A stretch of 6,457 nt of DNA from NCBI GenBank assembly GCA_030601645.1, contig JAUWBQ010000102.1:1-6457 (forward strand), in the 5' to 3' direction. This document shows, in pieces, positions 1-5,344 of the stretch (position 1 is its first letter; every line of letters starts with the position of its first letter). Position numbers and translations under genes: made by a program. Source of the DNA: Candidatus Bathyarchaeota archaeon (lineage in GTDB: Archaea > Thermoproteota > Bathyarchaeia > TCS64). The notes beneath the pieces are model-generated. The model was not told the origin of the DNA and did no database searches. It saw nothing but the letters and a program-made list of their open reading frames with translations.

Positions 1-18
1 GTAAAACGCATCAGCCCA

Positions 19-1113
19 TCACGAGGAATGCTCCCGGGCCACCACCCGATCAACGTCCATCTCCTCGGGGAGAGGCTCAAACTCACCCCTCTCCACCTTC
101 TCGACAATAGCATCCCCCATCTCCGACGTGCTGGAACTACCGCCCAGATCCGGCGTCCTGACCTTACCCTCCCTGAGCACCGATGCCACCGCCGCCTCGA
201 TCTTATCCGCCTCCTCATCCTCCCCAAGCCAGTGCAGCATGAGCTTCCCAGAGAGGATCGCCGCGATAGGGTTGGCTACCCCCTTCCCCGTGATGTCCAG
301 CGCGATCCCGTGAATCGGCTCGAAGAACGCAAAGTTATCCCCGATGCACGCCGACGGAGCCAATCCGACGCCCCCGATCTGACCGATCAAAATCCCGGAC
401 AGGATGTCCCCGTAGATGTCCGGAGCGACGATGACGTCGAAGGCGTTGGGATCCTGCACCATCATCATGGCAGCAACGTCCACGTTCACATAGTCCTTCT
501 GCACCGTCCTGTACTTCTCAGCCACCGTCTTGAACGCGCTCCTGAACTTCCTGTCACCGTACAGCCAGCCGCTCTGATCGACGCAGGAGACCTTGCTCCT
601 GCCCTCCTTCACGGCGTAGTTGCAGGCGAACATGGCGATCCTCTGCGCCCCAAACTGGGTGATCACCCTCTCGTCCACCCCCTTGTCCTCCCAGAGGTAG
701 CCCTCGTGGCGCAGGGCGAAACCCTCCGAGTTCTCCCTCACCACCACCACATCCAAATCATCCAGATGGGGAGTATAGTGGGGAGGATAGACCCCCGGGT
801 ACAGCTTGATCGGGCGGACGTTCGCGTACGCATCCCTGTCCACCCTGAGGTATGTGATAACCTTACGGGGAACCCCGTAGAGGGCGTAGTCGGTAGCCAC
901 CGCTCCAAAGAGGAGGGCGTCCACCTCGTCGCAGACCTCCATGGCCATGGGCGGCAGGGGATCCCCGTACTCGACGTAGGCCCTGCCCCCGACGGTGCCC
1001 TCTATGAACTCGTAGTCGACGTCGGTGGCCTCGAGGACCTTCACCGACTCCCTGGTGACCTCTGGTCCAATGCCGTCGCCTGGCCAGACGGCGACCTTGT
1101 GCTGCCTCTTCAA
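19..1113 (-). CDS. Isocitrate/isopropylmalate dehydrogenase-family protein with altered catalytic residues
   Basis: This 364-residue protein spans the whole beta-decarboxylating dehydrogenase fold (family usually 330-420). Visible features are the N-terminal PGDGIGPE motif (11-18), three substrate-carboxylate arginines (R90, R100, R126 in RENSEG), metal ligands D212 and D236 (IYGDILS), and the cofactor loop around H268-G269 with D273, a residue linked to NAD preference. Aligned by eye to Thermus isopropylmalate dehydrogenase, the catalytic Lys is Gln180, the catalytic Tyr is Ala133, and the third metal Asp is Gly240. RENSEG and the LRP/VRP-x-x-x-x-PG region resemble isocitrate or tartrate dehydrogenases more than LeuB, so the substrate is unknown and a pseudoenzyme or a new activity is possible. 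The start is TTG (1111-1113), which puts PGDGIG at its usual distance; G-rich SD-like sequence lies just upstream. It has its own TATA box. Family call is very sure, function is not. Confidence 0.93.
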   Translation of the reverse strand: MKRQHKVAVWPGDGIGPEVTRESVKVLEATDVDYEFIEGTVGGRAYVEYGDPLPPMAMEVCDEVDALLFGAVATDYALYGVPRKVITYLRVDRDAYANVRPIKLYPGVYPPHYTPHLDDLDVVVVRENSEGFALRHEGYLWEDKGVDERVITQFGAQRIAMFACNYAVKEGRSKVSCVDQSGWLYGDRKFRSAFKTVAEKYRTVQKDYVNVDVAAMMMVQDPNAFDVIVAPDIYGDILSGILIGQIGGVGLAPSACIGDNFAFFEPIHGIALDITGKGVANPIAAILSGKLMLHWLGEDEEADKIEAAVASVLREGKVRTPDLGGSSSTSEMGDAIVEKVERGEFEPLPEEMDVDRVVAREHSS

Positions 1114-1148
1114 ACCCCCTGTCCCCTGACAACCCCTGAGTCCGAGTT

Positions 1149-1156
1149 GTTAAATC
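1149..1156 (-). promoter_or_regulatory. TATA box of the dehydrogenase-family gene
   Basis: Read on the minus strand this is GATTTAAC. Its centre lies about 26 bp before position 1126, giving a predicted leader of roughly 13 nt before the TTG start. The same TTTAA core precedes three other genes in the window. It suggests the gene can be transcribed separately from the 258-residue gene upstream. Confidence 0.5.
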
Positions 1157-1205
1157 GATTTGGAAGTATGGTCCTACTACATACATGTACCATTAGAAGA
1201 ACCAT

Positions 1206-1229
1206 AAAACAATGTAAAACTTCGAAAAA
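1206..1229 (-). terminator. T-rich terminator candidate after the 258-residue gene
   Basis: Starting 10 nt after the TGA stop of the upstream gene, the minus strand carries three spaced T-runs (TTTTT, TTTT, TTTT) without a strong hairpin. Short consecutive T-runs are the usual archaeal intrinsic termination signal. The assignment is by pattern only. Confidence 0.45.
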
Positions 1230-1239
1230 CGAGACGAGT

Positions 1240-2016
1240 TCACAGGAGGTACCGGGGCTCGCCCCTGACGGATTCCACGAGCTCGACGGCGGCCTCGACC
1301 TCCTCCCCAGCCCCGTCTAGGAGGAGCCTTACGGCTCCCTCGGCCCCCGCGACGCCCCCAGCCGAGTAGAGGTGGGCGTCGACCCCAGTCAGGATCTGGA
1401 GGGCCTCGATCTCCGTGACGATGGTCCCCGATATGGGCCAGAGGCTGGGGCCCTCGGAGTCCTCTTGGGAGGAGAGCCAGTGGAGGTCGTTAACATCCGT
1501 GTATACCAGCTTCTCCAGGCCGACGGGGATTACCAGGGTGATCTTCTTCCCGATGACGCTCCCCATGACGGCGCCCACTGTCCCCCCGGTGGAGCTGCCG
1601 ATGAGGACTCCCGCCATCCCCCCCTCGTAGTCGAGGGCGTTAGCCCCCTTGATGTAGACGTCCCCCTTCTCCATGTGCTCCACGGCGTTATACCTGTCCA
1701 GCTCTCCGGCCACCTCTCCCTTCCTGAAGACCACGTCGGGGATGGGCTCCCCCCGGGGCTCCCCGTGCCTCTCCGGCTCCTTCGGGGCGGTGACGCCGCT
1801 CCGGTAACGCCTCTTGTCGAACTCCCTTCCCCAGAGCTCCTCGAGGACGTAGGCGTTGGTGGTGCCGGTGGCCACCACAACCATCCCCTCCTCCATCGCC
1901 CTCCTCACCTCCGGGAGCGCGGCGACGCCCTTCGCGATGAGCCTCTTCGATTCTGATACGGTCAGAACTACCTGTCGCTTCATCTGTAACCAATGGAGAA
2001 AGGCTCCGGGGTCCAT
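1240..2016 (-). CDS. Conserved-looking protein of unknown function, Gly-rich, Rossmann-like
   Basis: I do not recognise a characterised family for this 258-residue soluble protein. It is rich in enzyme-like glycine motifs: ATGTTNAYV (49-57), KGANALD (123-129), SSTGGTVG (141-148), SGTIVTEIEAL (197-207) and SAGGVAGAEGA (218-228). The alternation of hydrophobic strands with Gly/Thr loops suggests a nucleotide- or sugar-phosphate-type alpha/beta fold, perhaps near the NagB/RpiA/CoA-transferase group; that is inference. The ATG at 2014-2016 has a GGAGGGG SD 9 nt upstream. A second ATG at 1981-1983 (MKRQVVLTVSESK) looks like a natural N-terminus but has no SD. The dehydrogenase-family gene follows after 126 bp on the same strand, so a shared pathway is possible, although the gap holds a terminator candidate and a promoter. 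Confidence 0.85.
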   Translation of the reverse strand: MDPGAFLHWLQMKRQVVLTVSESKRLIAKGVAALPEVRRAMEEGMVVVATGTTNAYVLEELWGREFDKRRYRSGVTAPKEPERHGEPRGEPIPDVVFRKGEVAGELDRYNAVEHMEKGDVYIKGANALDYEGGMAGVLIGSSTGGTVGAVMGSVIGKKITLVIPVGLEKLVYTDVNDLHWLSSQEDSEGPSLWPISGTIVTEIEALQILTGVDAHLYSAGGVAGAEGAVRLLLDGAGEEVEAAVELVESVRGEPRYLL

Positions 2017-2025
2017 ATTAACTAA

Positions 2026-2032
2026 CCCCTCC
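2026..2032 (-). promoter_or_regulatory. Ribosome binding site deciding the 2016 start
   Basis: GGAGGGG on the minus strand lies 9 nt before ATG 2014-2016. The in-frame ATG 33 nt downstream has no comparable motif, so this site favours the longer protein. Confidence 0.55.
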
Positions 2033-2077
2033 GCATCGGCCTGGGAACGTCCATAGCTAGACTCCGACGAGCGCGAG

Positions 2078-2090
2078 AATAAAATATACC
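2078..2090. promoter_or_regulatory. AT-rich TATA region in a divergent intergenic stretch
   Basis: AATAAAATATACC on the plus strand sits in the 93-bp gap between the minus-strand 258-residue gene and the plus-strand methyltransferase. On the plus strand its centre (about 2084) predicts transcription from about 2110, exactly the ATG at 2110-2112, which would make the mRNA leaderless. On the minus strand it could give a leader of about 40 nt that includes the GGAGGGG site. One AT-rich block may serve both genes. Confidence 0.5.
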
Positions 2091-2109
2091 TTCAACCCCC
2101 TTCGGATCG

Positions 2110-2201
2110 ATGCTGCCCGGATCCATTGTAGCAGGCGTCCTCCTCCTAACCTCACCCTGTTCTTCGCCGTCAACCTCCAGAACGTTATCAAGGGGAGCCG
2201 G
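2110..2201 (+). other. Frame-shifted 5' end of the ICMT-type methyltransferase gene
   Basis: The GTG at 2202 is preceded in the same frame by convincing membrane-protein codons (LTLFFAVNLQNVIKGSR), but that frame has no ATG, GTG or TTG start as far back as the promoter. In the frame one base away, ATG 2110 opens MLPGSIVAGVLLL, a typical start of a first membrane segment, then runs into a stop (TGA 2203-2205). The two join if one base is added near 2148, for example CTAAC to CTAAAC, giving VLLLNLTLFFAV. The promoter spacing also points to 2110. So the intact gene would be 2110-2732, about 207 residues. Either this genome carries a one-base deletion or the assembly does. Confidence 0.7.
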
Positions 2202-2732
2202 GTGAGGAGGGGTAAGAACGCCTACGCAGAGGTAGATAGGCCCAGAGGGCTCTTGATGTCCCTGGCTGCTCTGGGGACTCTCGCCTTCTTCGCAGAAGCC
2301 TTATTAGCGGTCTACGCGGGTTTCACGGGCCAGATCTACCTGCTAGTCTCGGCTCTGCAACTGGAGTTTCCCTGTGCCTCATCTTTGCAAGTCCTGGGCC
2401 TGACGGTCATGGGCGCCGGGTTCCTCGTCTTCGTCTGGAGCGTCGTCGCCAGGGGCAGGCATTCCGTGTCGTGGGAGATGTCCGACGACCACGCTCTCAT
2501 CACCTCGGGACCATACAGGTACGTCCGCCACCCCTCATACCTCGGGTACTTCCTCATGTTCTCAGGACTCCTCCTAACCTGGCTCAACCTGGTCGCTCTG
2601 ATCCCACTGGTCGCCATTCCGGGATACACCCAGATCGCTGTCACAGAGGAGGAGCTGCTGAAACAGAGGTTCGGCGATGAGTACCTGAGGTACATGGAGT
2701 CCACGGGGCGGTTCATACCAAAGCGTTCCTGA
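2202..2732 (+). CDS. Isoprenylcysteine carboxyl methyltransferase (ICMT/PEMT)-family membrane protein, N-terminus lost to a frameshift
   Basis: The 176 residues readable from GTG 2202 form an integral membrane protein with hydrophobic segments near 18-38, 62-83 and 116-142. The C-terminal part has the family signature GPYRYVRHPSYLG (103-115), where the RHP and following residues help bind S-adenosylmethionine. It ends with the typical EEE-x9-FGDEY-LRY-x4-GRFIP tail (149-173). Family members methylate prenylcysteine, phospholipid or other small substrates at the membrane; the substrate here cannot be read from sequence. The GTG lies behind the first membrane segment, so it is probably only the first start codon after the frame break near 2148, not the true start. 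The GTPase gene converges on it and its open frame overlaps the 3' 397 nt antisense. Confidence 0.85.
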   Translation: MRRGKNAYAEVDRPRGLLMSLAALGTLAFFAEALLAVYAGFTGQIYLLVSALQLEFPCASSLQVLGLTVMGAGFLVFVWSVVARGRHSVSWEMSDDHALITSGPYRYVRHPSYLGYFLMFSGLLLTWLNLVALIPLVAIPGYTQIAVTEEELLKQRFGDEYLRYMESTGRFIPKRS

Positions 2733-4072
2733 CCAGAGAATAAAGACTGCATCCTACAATTATTGTCGCAATGACCTGAAATGGGGGATGTAACGAATGG
2801 AGGCCTCGACTTGGTCTTCGCTCTGGACTGGGTCATTATCTTGATGACATCCCTGTGCCTCAGGGCGTAGTCCCTGGGGAGGCGCATCCCCGTCCTGGCG
2901 TCTATCGCGAGCACGTAGTTCTCCACCAGGCTCGTATGGATCTCCCCTGCGAGGTCGAGGGGGATGGAGCCGTCGGGCATAAGGTAGACGTCGGGGAGGA
3001 CGTTGCCGTGGGTGTCCATGTACCTGGCCTCGTCGGCCACCGGATAGACCATATTGGTCTTCAGGATCTTGAGGACCAACGTGTTCAGGGCCTGCTGTAT
3101 CCCGGTCCTCAGCCACTTGGCCATCACCCTCTGCTCCACGTAATCCAGGGCCCTCCGCTGCTCGACGGTGAGCACCGCATCCTCGACGATCCTGAACTTC
3201 TCGTGGCCCGGAGTGTAGTGGAGCAGACCGGCCTTCTCCGCCCTCCTCAGGGCCAGCTCCGCCTCGGCGGAGCAGGCGGCGACGAGGCTGTGACTGTAGT
3301 AGTCCATGAGTATCTCTATGTTGTCCTCTGCCGTGTGGAGGTCCATCTTGTTCGCGATGATCAGTGTAGGCTTGATGAGGGGGAGCAGTTCCGATGCGAA
3401 CTGGATCGTCTGGTCCTGTCTCCAGCTCTTGAAGGGTCTATCCCCCAGGTCTGAGTTCTCCAGGGCCTGGGCCACCGCCGGGAGTCTCGCCTTTATCCCC
3501 GACAGGGTCTTTGTCAATGCCTCCTCGAAGGAGGTGGCCGCCGTCTCCCGGACTATGGGCTGCTTGTTGTGGATGATGATCTGGGCGATCCACCTCTCGA
3601 TCTCGTACTCGATGTCCATCACGTCCTGCACCGGGTTGCCGCTCCCAGGCTGGGCGATGTTACCCTCGGCGTCCACGGAGCCCGAGGCGTCCACCACGTG
3701 GATGAGGGCGTCGGCCTGGCCGATGTTGGAGAGGAACTTGTTGCCGAGGCCCCGGCCCACCCAGGCGTCCTTGATCAGTCCCGGTATGTCCAGGATCCGG
3801 ATGGGGACGTAGCGCCAGTCGTCGATGCAGGTGGAGTTCAAGGGGTTGTCCTCAACGCCAAGCTCCTGGTGGACGCAGGCGTCGGACACGTAGGCTGTCC
3901 CCTCGTTAGGCTCCTTGGTGGTGAAGGGGTAGTTGGATATCTCGGCGTTGAGAAGGGTGGCCGCGTTGAAGAGCGTAGTCTTCCCCACGTTCGTCTTCCC
4001 GATGATCGCGATCGTCAACAAGGAAGAATCCTCAATGTATAGATGCGCTTGAACCCATAATAAGTTCTCCAT
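2336..4072 (-). CDS. ychF: YchF/Obg-like GTPase with TGS domain; normal stop missing
   Basis: Residues 20-412 match an archaeal YchF-type translation-associated P-loop GTPase: G1 GKTNVGKT (25-32), G3 DIPG (95-98), NKFLSNIGQADALIHVVDAS (111-130), G4 NKMD (241-244, the Asp indicating guanine specificity), G5 CSAE (267-270) and a C-terminal TGS domain ending DYALRHRDVIKI (401-412). YchF proteins bind ribosomes and are soluble. Homologues end about here, but this frame continues to residue 578; residues from about 447 are antisense to the methyltransferase gene and look non-natural (Ser/Cys-rich). The real protein is probably about 412-425 residues, ending near 2800-2840. ATG 4070-4072 has a full GGTGATCC SD, but adds 17 residues in codons of low third-position GC; TTG 4019-4021 would give the usual family N-terminus and has a weaker GAGGA site. 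Confidence 0.88.
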   Translation of the reverse strand: MENLLWVQAHLYIEDSSLLTIAIIGKTNVGKTTLFNAATLLNAEISNYPFTTKEPNEGTAYVSDACVHQELGVEDNPLNSTCIDDWRYVPIRILDIPGLIKDAWVGRGLGNKFLSNIGQADALIHVVDASGSVDAEGNIAQPGSGNPVQDVMDIEYEIERWIAQIIIHNKQPIVRETAATSFEEALTKTLSGIKARLPAVAQALENSDLGDRPFKSWRQDQTIQFASELLPLIKPTLIIANKMDLHTAEDNIEILMDYYSHSLVAACSAEAELALRRAEKAGLLHYTPGHEKFRIVEDAVLTVEQRRALDYVEQRVMAKWLRTGIQQALNTLVLKILKTNMVYPVADEARYMDTHGNVLPDVYLMPDGSIPLDLAGEIHTSLVENYVLAIDARTGMRLPRDYALRHRDVIKIMTQSRAKTKSRPPFVTSPISGHCDNNCRMQSLFSGQERFGMNRPVDSMYLRYSSPNLCFSSSSSVTAIWVYPGMATSGIRATRLSQVRRSPENMRKYPRYEGWRTYLYGPEVMRAWSSDISHDTECLPLATTLQTKTRNPAPMTVRPRTCKDEAQGNSSCRAETSR

Positions 4073-4081
4073 TTTTCGGAC

Positions 4082-4089
4082 GGATCACC
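4082..4089 (-). promoter_or_regulatory. Full-match Shine-Dalgarno of the GTPase gene
   Basis: GGTGATCC on the minus strand is complementary to the archaeal 16S 3' end and sits 9 nt before ATG 4070-4072. It is the strongest SD in the window and the main argument for the longer start of the GTPase. Confidence 0.6.
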
Positions 4090-4209
4090 CACGAAAAAGG
4101 TGCATTAATCATGTCCCTGAGGTTGGAGAATGATACTATCTACTGGAGCCTGGATATTTTCCTTTGGAACGTCGGCCATTTACTCGCTAGGGATATCAAC
4201 GGTAAGAAG

Positions 4210-4242
4210 GGAACAGGCCCCCACAAAGCAGATATCTGTTCC
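4210..4242 (+). repeat. 7-bp perfect inverted repeat before the four-Cys gene
   Basis: GGAACAG (4210-4216) and CTGTTCC (4236-4242) are perfect inverted repeats with a 19-nt spacer. The right arm touches the CGGAG (4242-4246) that would serve as SD for ATG 4258. It could be an operator or an RNA hairpin that affects ribosome access; chance cannot be excluded. Confidence 0.35.
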
Positions 4243-4257
4243 GGAGAACCACGAGCC

Positions 4258-4575
4258 ATGGCCGGGAGCAAGGACCTCAGCAGCTGCATGCTTTCACCCT
4301 TCGCGAAGCGGCTGTACTGCGCCAAGAAACGGATCACCAAGGGATGCCTGTATGTTCCGTTTCTACACCGTCGATGCCCCTATCTCGTCTGGAACAAGGA
4401 CGACGTGATGGAGGAGACTAAGAGAGGGGCCAAGGAGATCGTCGCCTGGAGCGGCTTCACGGAGAGTGCGATCCAGTACGCCGAGAGGTTCCGTCCGAGG
4501 TTGAGGCTTGTGCACAGGGACGAGACGGTGAAGCCGAGGAGGCGGAAACCACGGGTCGCCGCCATCATGGTGTAG
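4258..4575 (+). CDS. Small basic protein of unknown function with four cysteines
   Basis: I do not recognise this 105-residue protein (from ATG 4258). It has four cysteines spaced C-x10-C-x8-C-x9-C in the first 40 residues (C10, C21, C30, C40, the last in RRCPYL), which could bind zinc or an iron-sulfur cluster. A predicted amphipathic part follows (EETKRGAKEIVAWSGF, then ESAIQYAERFRPRLRLV), and the tail is strongly basic (KPRRRKPR). The second half recalls the last helix and strand of restriction-endonuclease-like folds, but this is weak. The frame is open back to ATG 4111, which has an AGGTG motif 8 nt upstream; however the 49 extra codons have about 57% G/C in third position against about 83% after 4258, so I prefer the shorter start. 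The GTPase gene is divergent upstream. Confidence 0.55.
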   Translation: MAGSKDLSSCMLSPFAKRLYCAKKRITKGCLYVPFLHRRCPYLVWNKDDVMEETKRGAKEIVAWSGFTESAIQYAERFRPRLRLVHRDETVKPRRRKPRVAAIMV

Positions 4576-4629
4576 TCATGCTTTGATCACATTCTCCGTT
4601 GTTGGGGGGGTACGTCTGGCTTTTATGTG

Positions 4630-4651
4630 CTGGAATGGAACGCCATCCCGG
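4630..4651 (+). terminator. Hairpin between the four-Cys gene and the tRNA 3' end
   Basis: C-T-GGAATGG (4630-4638), loop AACG, CCATCCC-G-G (4643-4651) pair over nine positions with one A-C mismatch and one T-G wobble. It lies between two convergent genes, just after a CTTTTAT stretch (4620-4626). It may help end transcription on either strand, but no T-run follows the stem. Confidence 0.3.
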
Positions 4652-4660
4652 AAGTTGTGT

Positions 4661-4735
4661 TGGTGCGACCGCCGGGATTTGAACCCGGGTCGTTGGCTTG
4701 GAAGGCCAAAATCCTAACCGCTGGACTACGGTCGC
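4661..4735 (-). tRNA. tRNA-Gly (anticodon TCC), CCA encoded
   Basis: The minus strand folds as a complete cloverleaf: 7-bp acceptor stem GCGACCG/CGGTCGC, D-stem GTCC/GGAT, anticodon stem TTGGC/GCCAA with loop CTTCCAA (anticodon TCC, reading GGA and probably GGG glycine codons), variable loop CGAC, and T-arm CCGGG-TTCAAAT-CCCGG. The discriminator A at 4664 is followed by a genomically encoded CCA (4661-4663). There is no intron. The body is 72 nt, 75 with CCA. A TATA box lies at the expected distance upstream. The gene is about 40 bp downstream of the GyrI-like gene on the same strand. Confidence 0.97.
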
Positions 4736-4760
4736 CGACCTACGAATAACCCCGAGGAGG

Positions 4761-4768
4761 CTTAAAAT
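4761..4768 (-). promoter_or_regulatory. TATA box of the tRNA-Gly gene
   Basis: ATTTTAAG on the minus strand (within GGATTTTAAGCC) is centred about 29 bp before the tRNA 5' end at 4735, the normal archaeal distance. It starts only 7 nt beyond the stop codon of the GyrI-like gene. Confidence 0.6.
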
Positions 4769-4774
4769 CCTTTT

Positions 4775-5227
4775 TCAACCGGCCAGGGGGATCATGATCT
4801 CCATGGTGTAGTCCTGCTCGTCCACCGACTCTGGGACGTACATGATCTCCACGCTGTGGACCTCGTCCGACGCCACGAGGCCGGACTGCTCAATGTACTC
4901 CCGCAGATAATCGTAGTACTCCTCCATCGTCTTGTCGGTACCCTTGAACACGAGGAAAACCCCCCTCATGGAGGGGAACTCCTTCGTCTCGACCTCCGCC
5001 ACGGGCCTTGAGACTGGTATCATCAACTCCCGGCGCCCGTTCGGGGTCCTAGGGGGATCGTAGTGGACGACCATGGAGTGATCGTATACACCATATTGGT
5101 AGGGGTTCTGCCTTATCAGGACACTTAGGAGTTCGGTGACTGCCGGTGCCTCGTCTTCATCAGGCGAGAGTTCCTTGTATGCCACCCGAACTGGCTCCGT
5201 GGTCCTTACTCCCATGTGTAGGATCAT
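4775..5227 (-). CDS. GyrI-like (effector-binding domain) protein, stand-alone
   Basis: The 150 residues resemble a GyrI-like/AraC effector-binding domain, a fold that binds small, often amphipathic or drug-like ligands. Signs are the first strand EPVRVAYKEL (11-20), the central part with PSMRGVFLVFKGT (85-97) leading into the helix MEEYYDYLREYIEQSGL (101-117), and the final strands SVEIMYVP (125-132) and DYTMEIMIPL (139-148). The length is typical of a single free-standing domain. No DNA-binding domain and no signal peptide are present, so it would act in the cytoplasm. ATG 5225-5227 has an AAGTGAT SD 6 nt upstream; a second ATG four codons in is possible. A winged-helix gene is divergent across 117 bp, and these domains are often fused to DNA-binding domains in other regulators, so the two may work together (inference). 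Confidence 0.85.
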   Translation of the reverse strand: MILHMGVRTTEPVRVAYKELSPDEDEAPAVTELLSVLIRQNPYQYGVYDHSMVVHYDPPRTPNGRRELMIPVSRPVAEVETKEFPSMRGVFLVFKGTDKTMEEYYDYLREYIEQSGLVASDEVHSVEIMYVPESVDEQDYTMEIMIPLAG

Positions 5228-5286
5228 GCTTTCATCACTTGCGGAGGACTTGTCTCAGGACTGACCCTCATTTAGCGCATGGTCTC

Positions 5287-5295
5287 CCTTAAAGG
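5287..5295 (-). promoter_or_regulatory. TATA box of the GyrI-like gene
   Basis: CCTTTAAGG on the minus strand, a perfect-palindrome context apart from its centre, predicts a start near 5265 and a leader of about 38 nt that includes the AAGTGAT SD. It lies back to back, 18 bp away, with the box of the divergent winged-helix gene. Confidence 0.5.
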
Positions 5296-5313
5296 CTTCC
5301 GCCTGGAGATAAA

Positions 5314-5323
5314 GGATTTAAGG
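5314..5323 (+). promoter_or_regulatory. TATA box of the winged-helix gene
   Basis: GGATTTAAGG is centred about 26 bp before the GTG at 5345-5347, so the transcript should begin at or next to the start codon (leaderless). No SD is present before that GTG, which agrees with this. Confidence 0.6.
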
Positions 5324-5344
5324 TGAGGTTCTCAAGTCTCAGGT

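Noticed and set aside
28..1320. A 430-codon plus-strand open frame across the dehydrogenase gene
   Set aside because: It is antisense to a clear dehydrogenase-family gene, is full of Pro/Arg/His/Asp as expected for the complement of GC-biased codons, and shows no domain.
2336..2732. C-terminal extension of the GTPase as a genuine extra domain
   Set aside because: These codons are the exact complement of a recognisable membrane methyltransferase gene and give Ser/Cys-rich sequence without family features; loss of the stop is the simpler reading.
2756..2772. Palindrome ACAATTATTGT and the overlapping ATTG-TCG-CAAT between the convergent genes
   Set aside because: Short, AT-rich and without a following T-run; it could be a weak terminator or operator, but nothing sets it apart from chance.
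2855..4042. Plus-strand open frames across the GTPase gene (for example 2855-3454, 3306-3812, 3569-4042)
   Set aside because: All lie opposite the conserved GTPase motifs and have the His/Val/Gly/Asp-rich make-up of antisense shadows.
4604..4610. Run of seven G
   Set aside because: Outside any gene and possibly a sequencing-length uncertainty; no quadruplex pattern with further G-runs around it.
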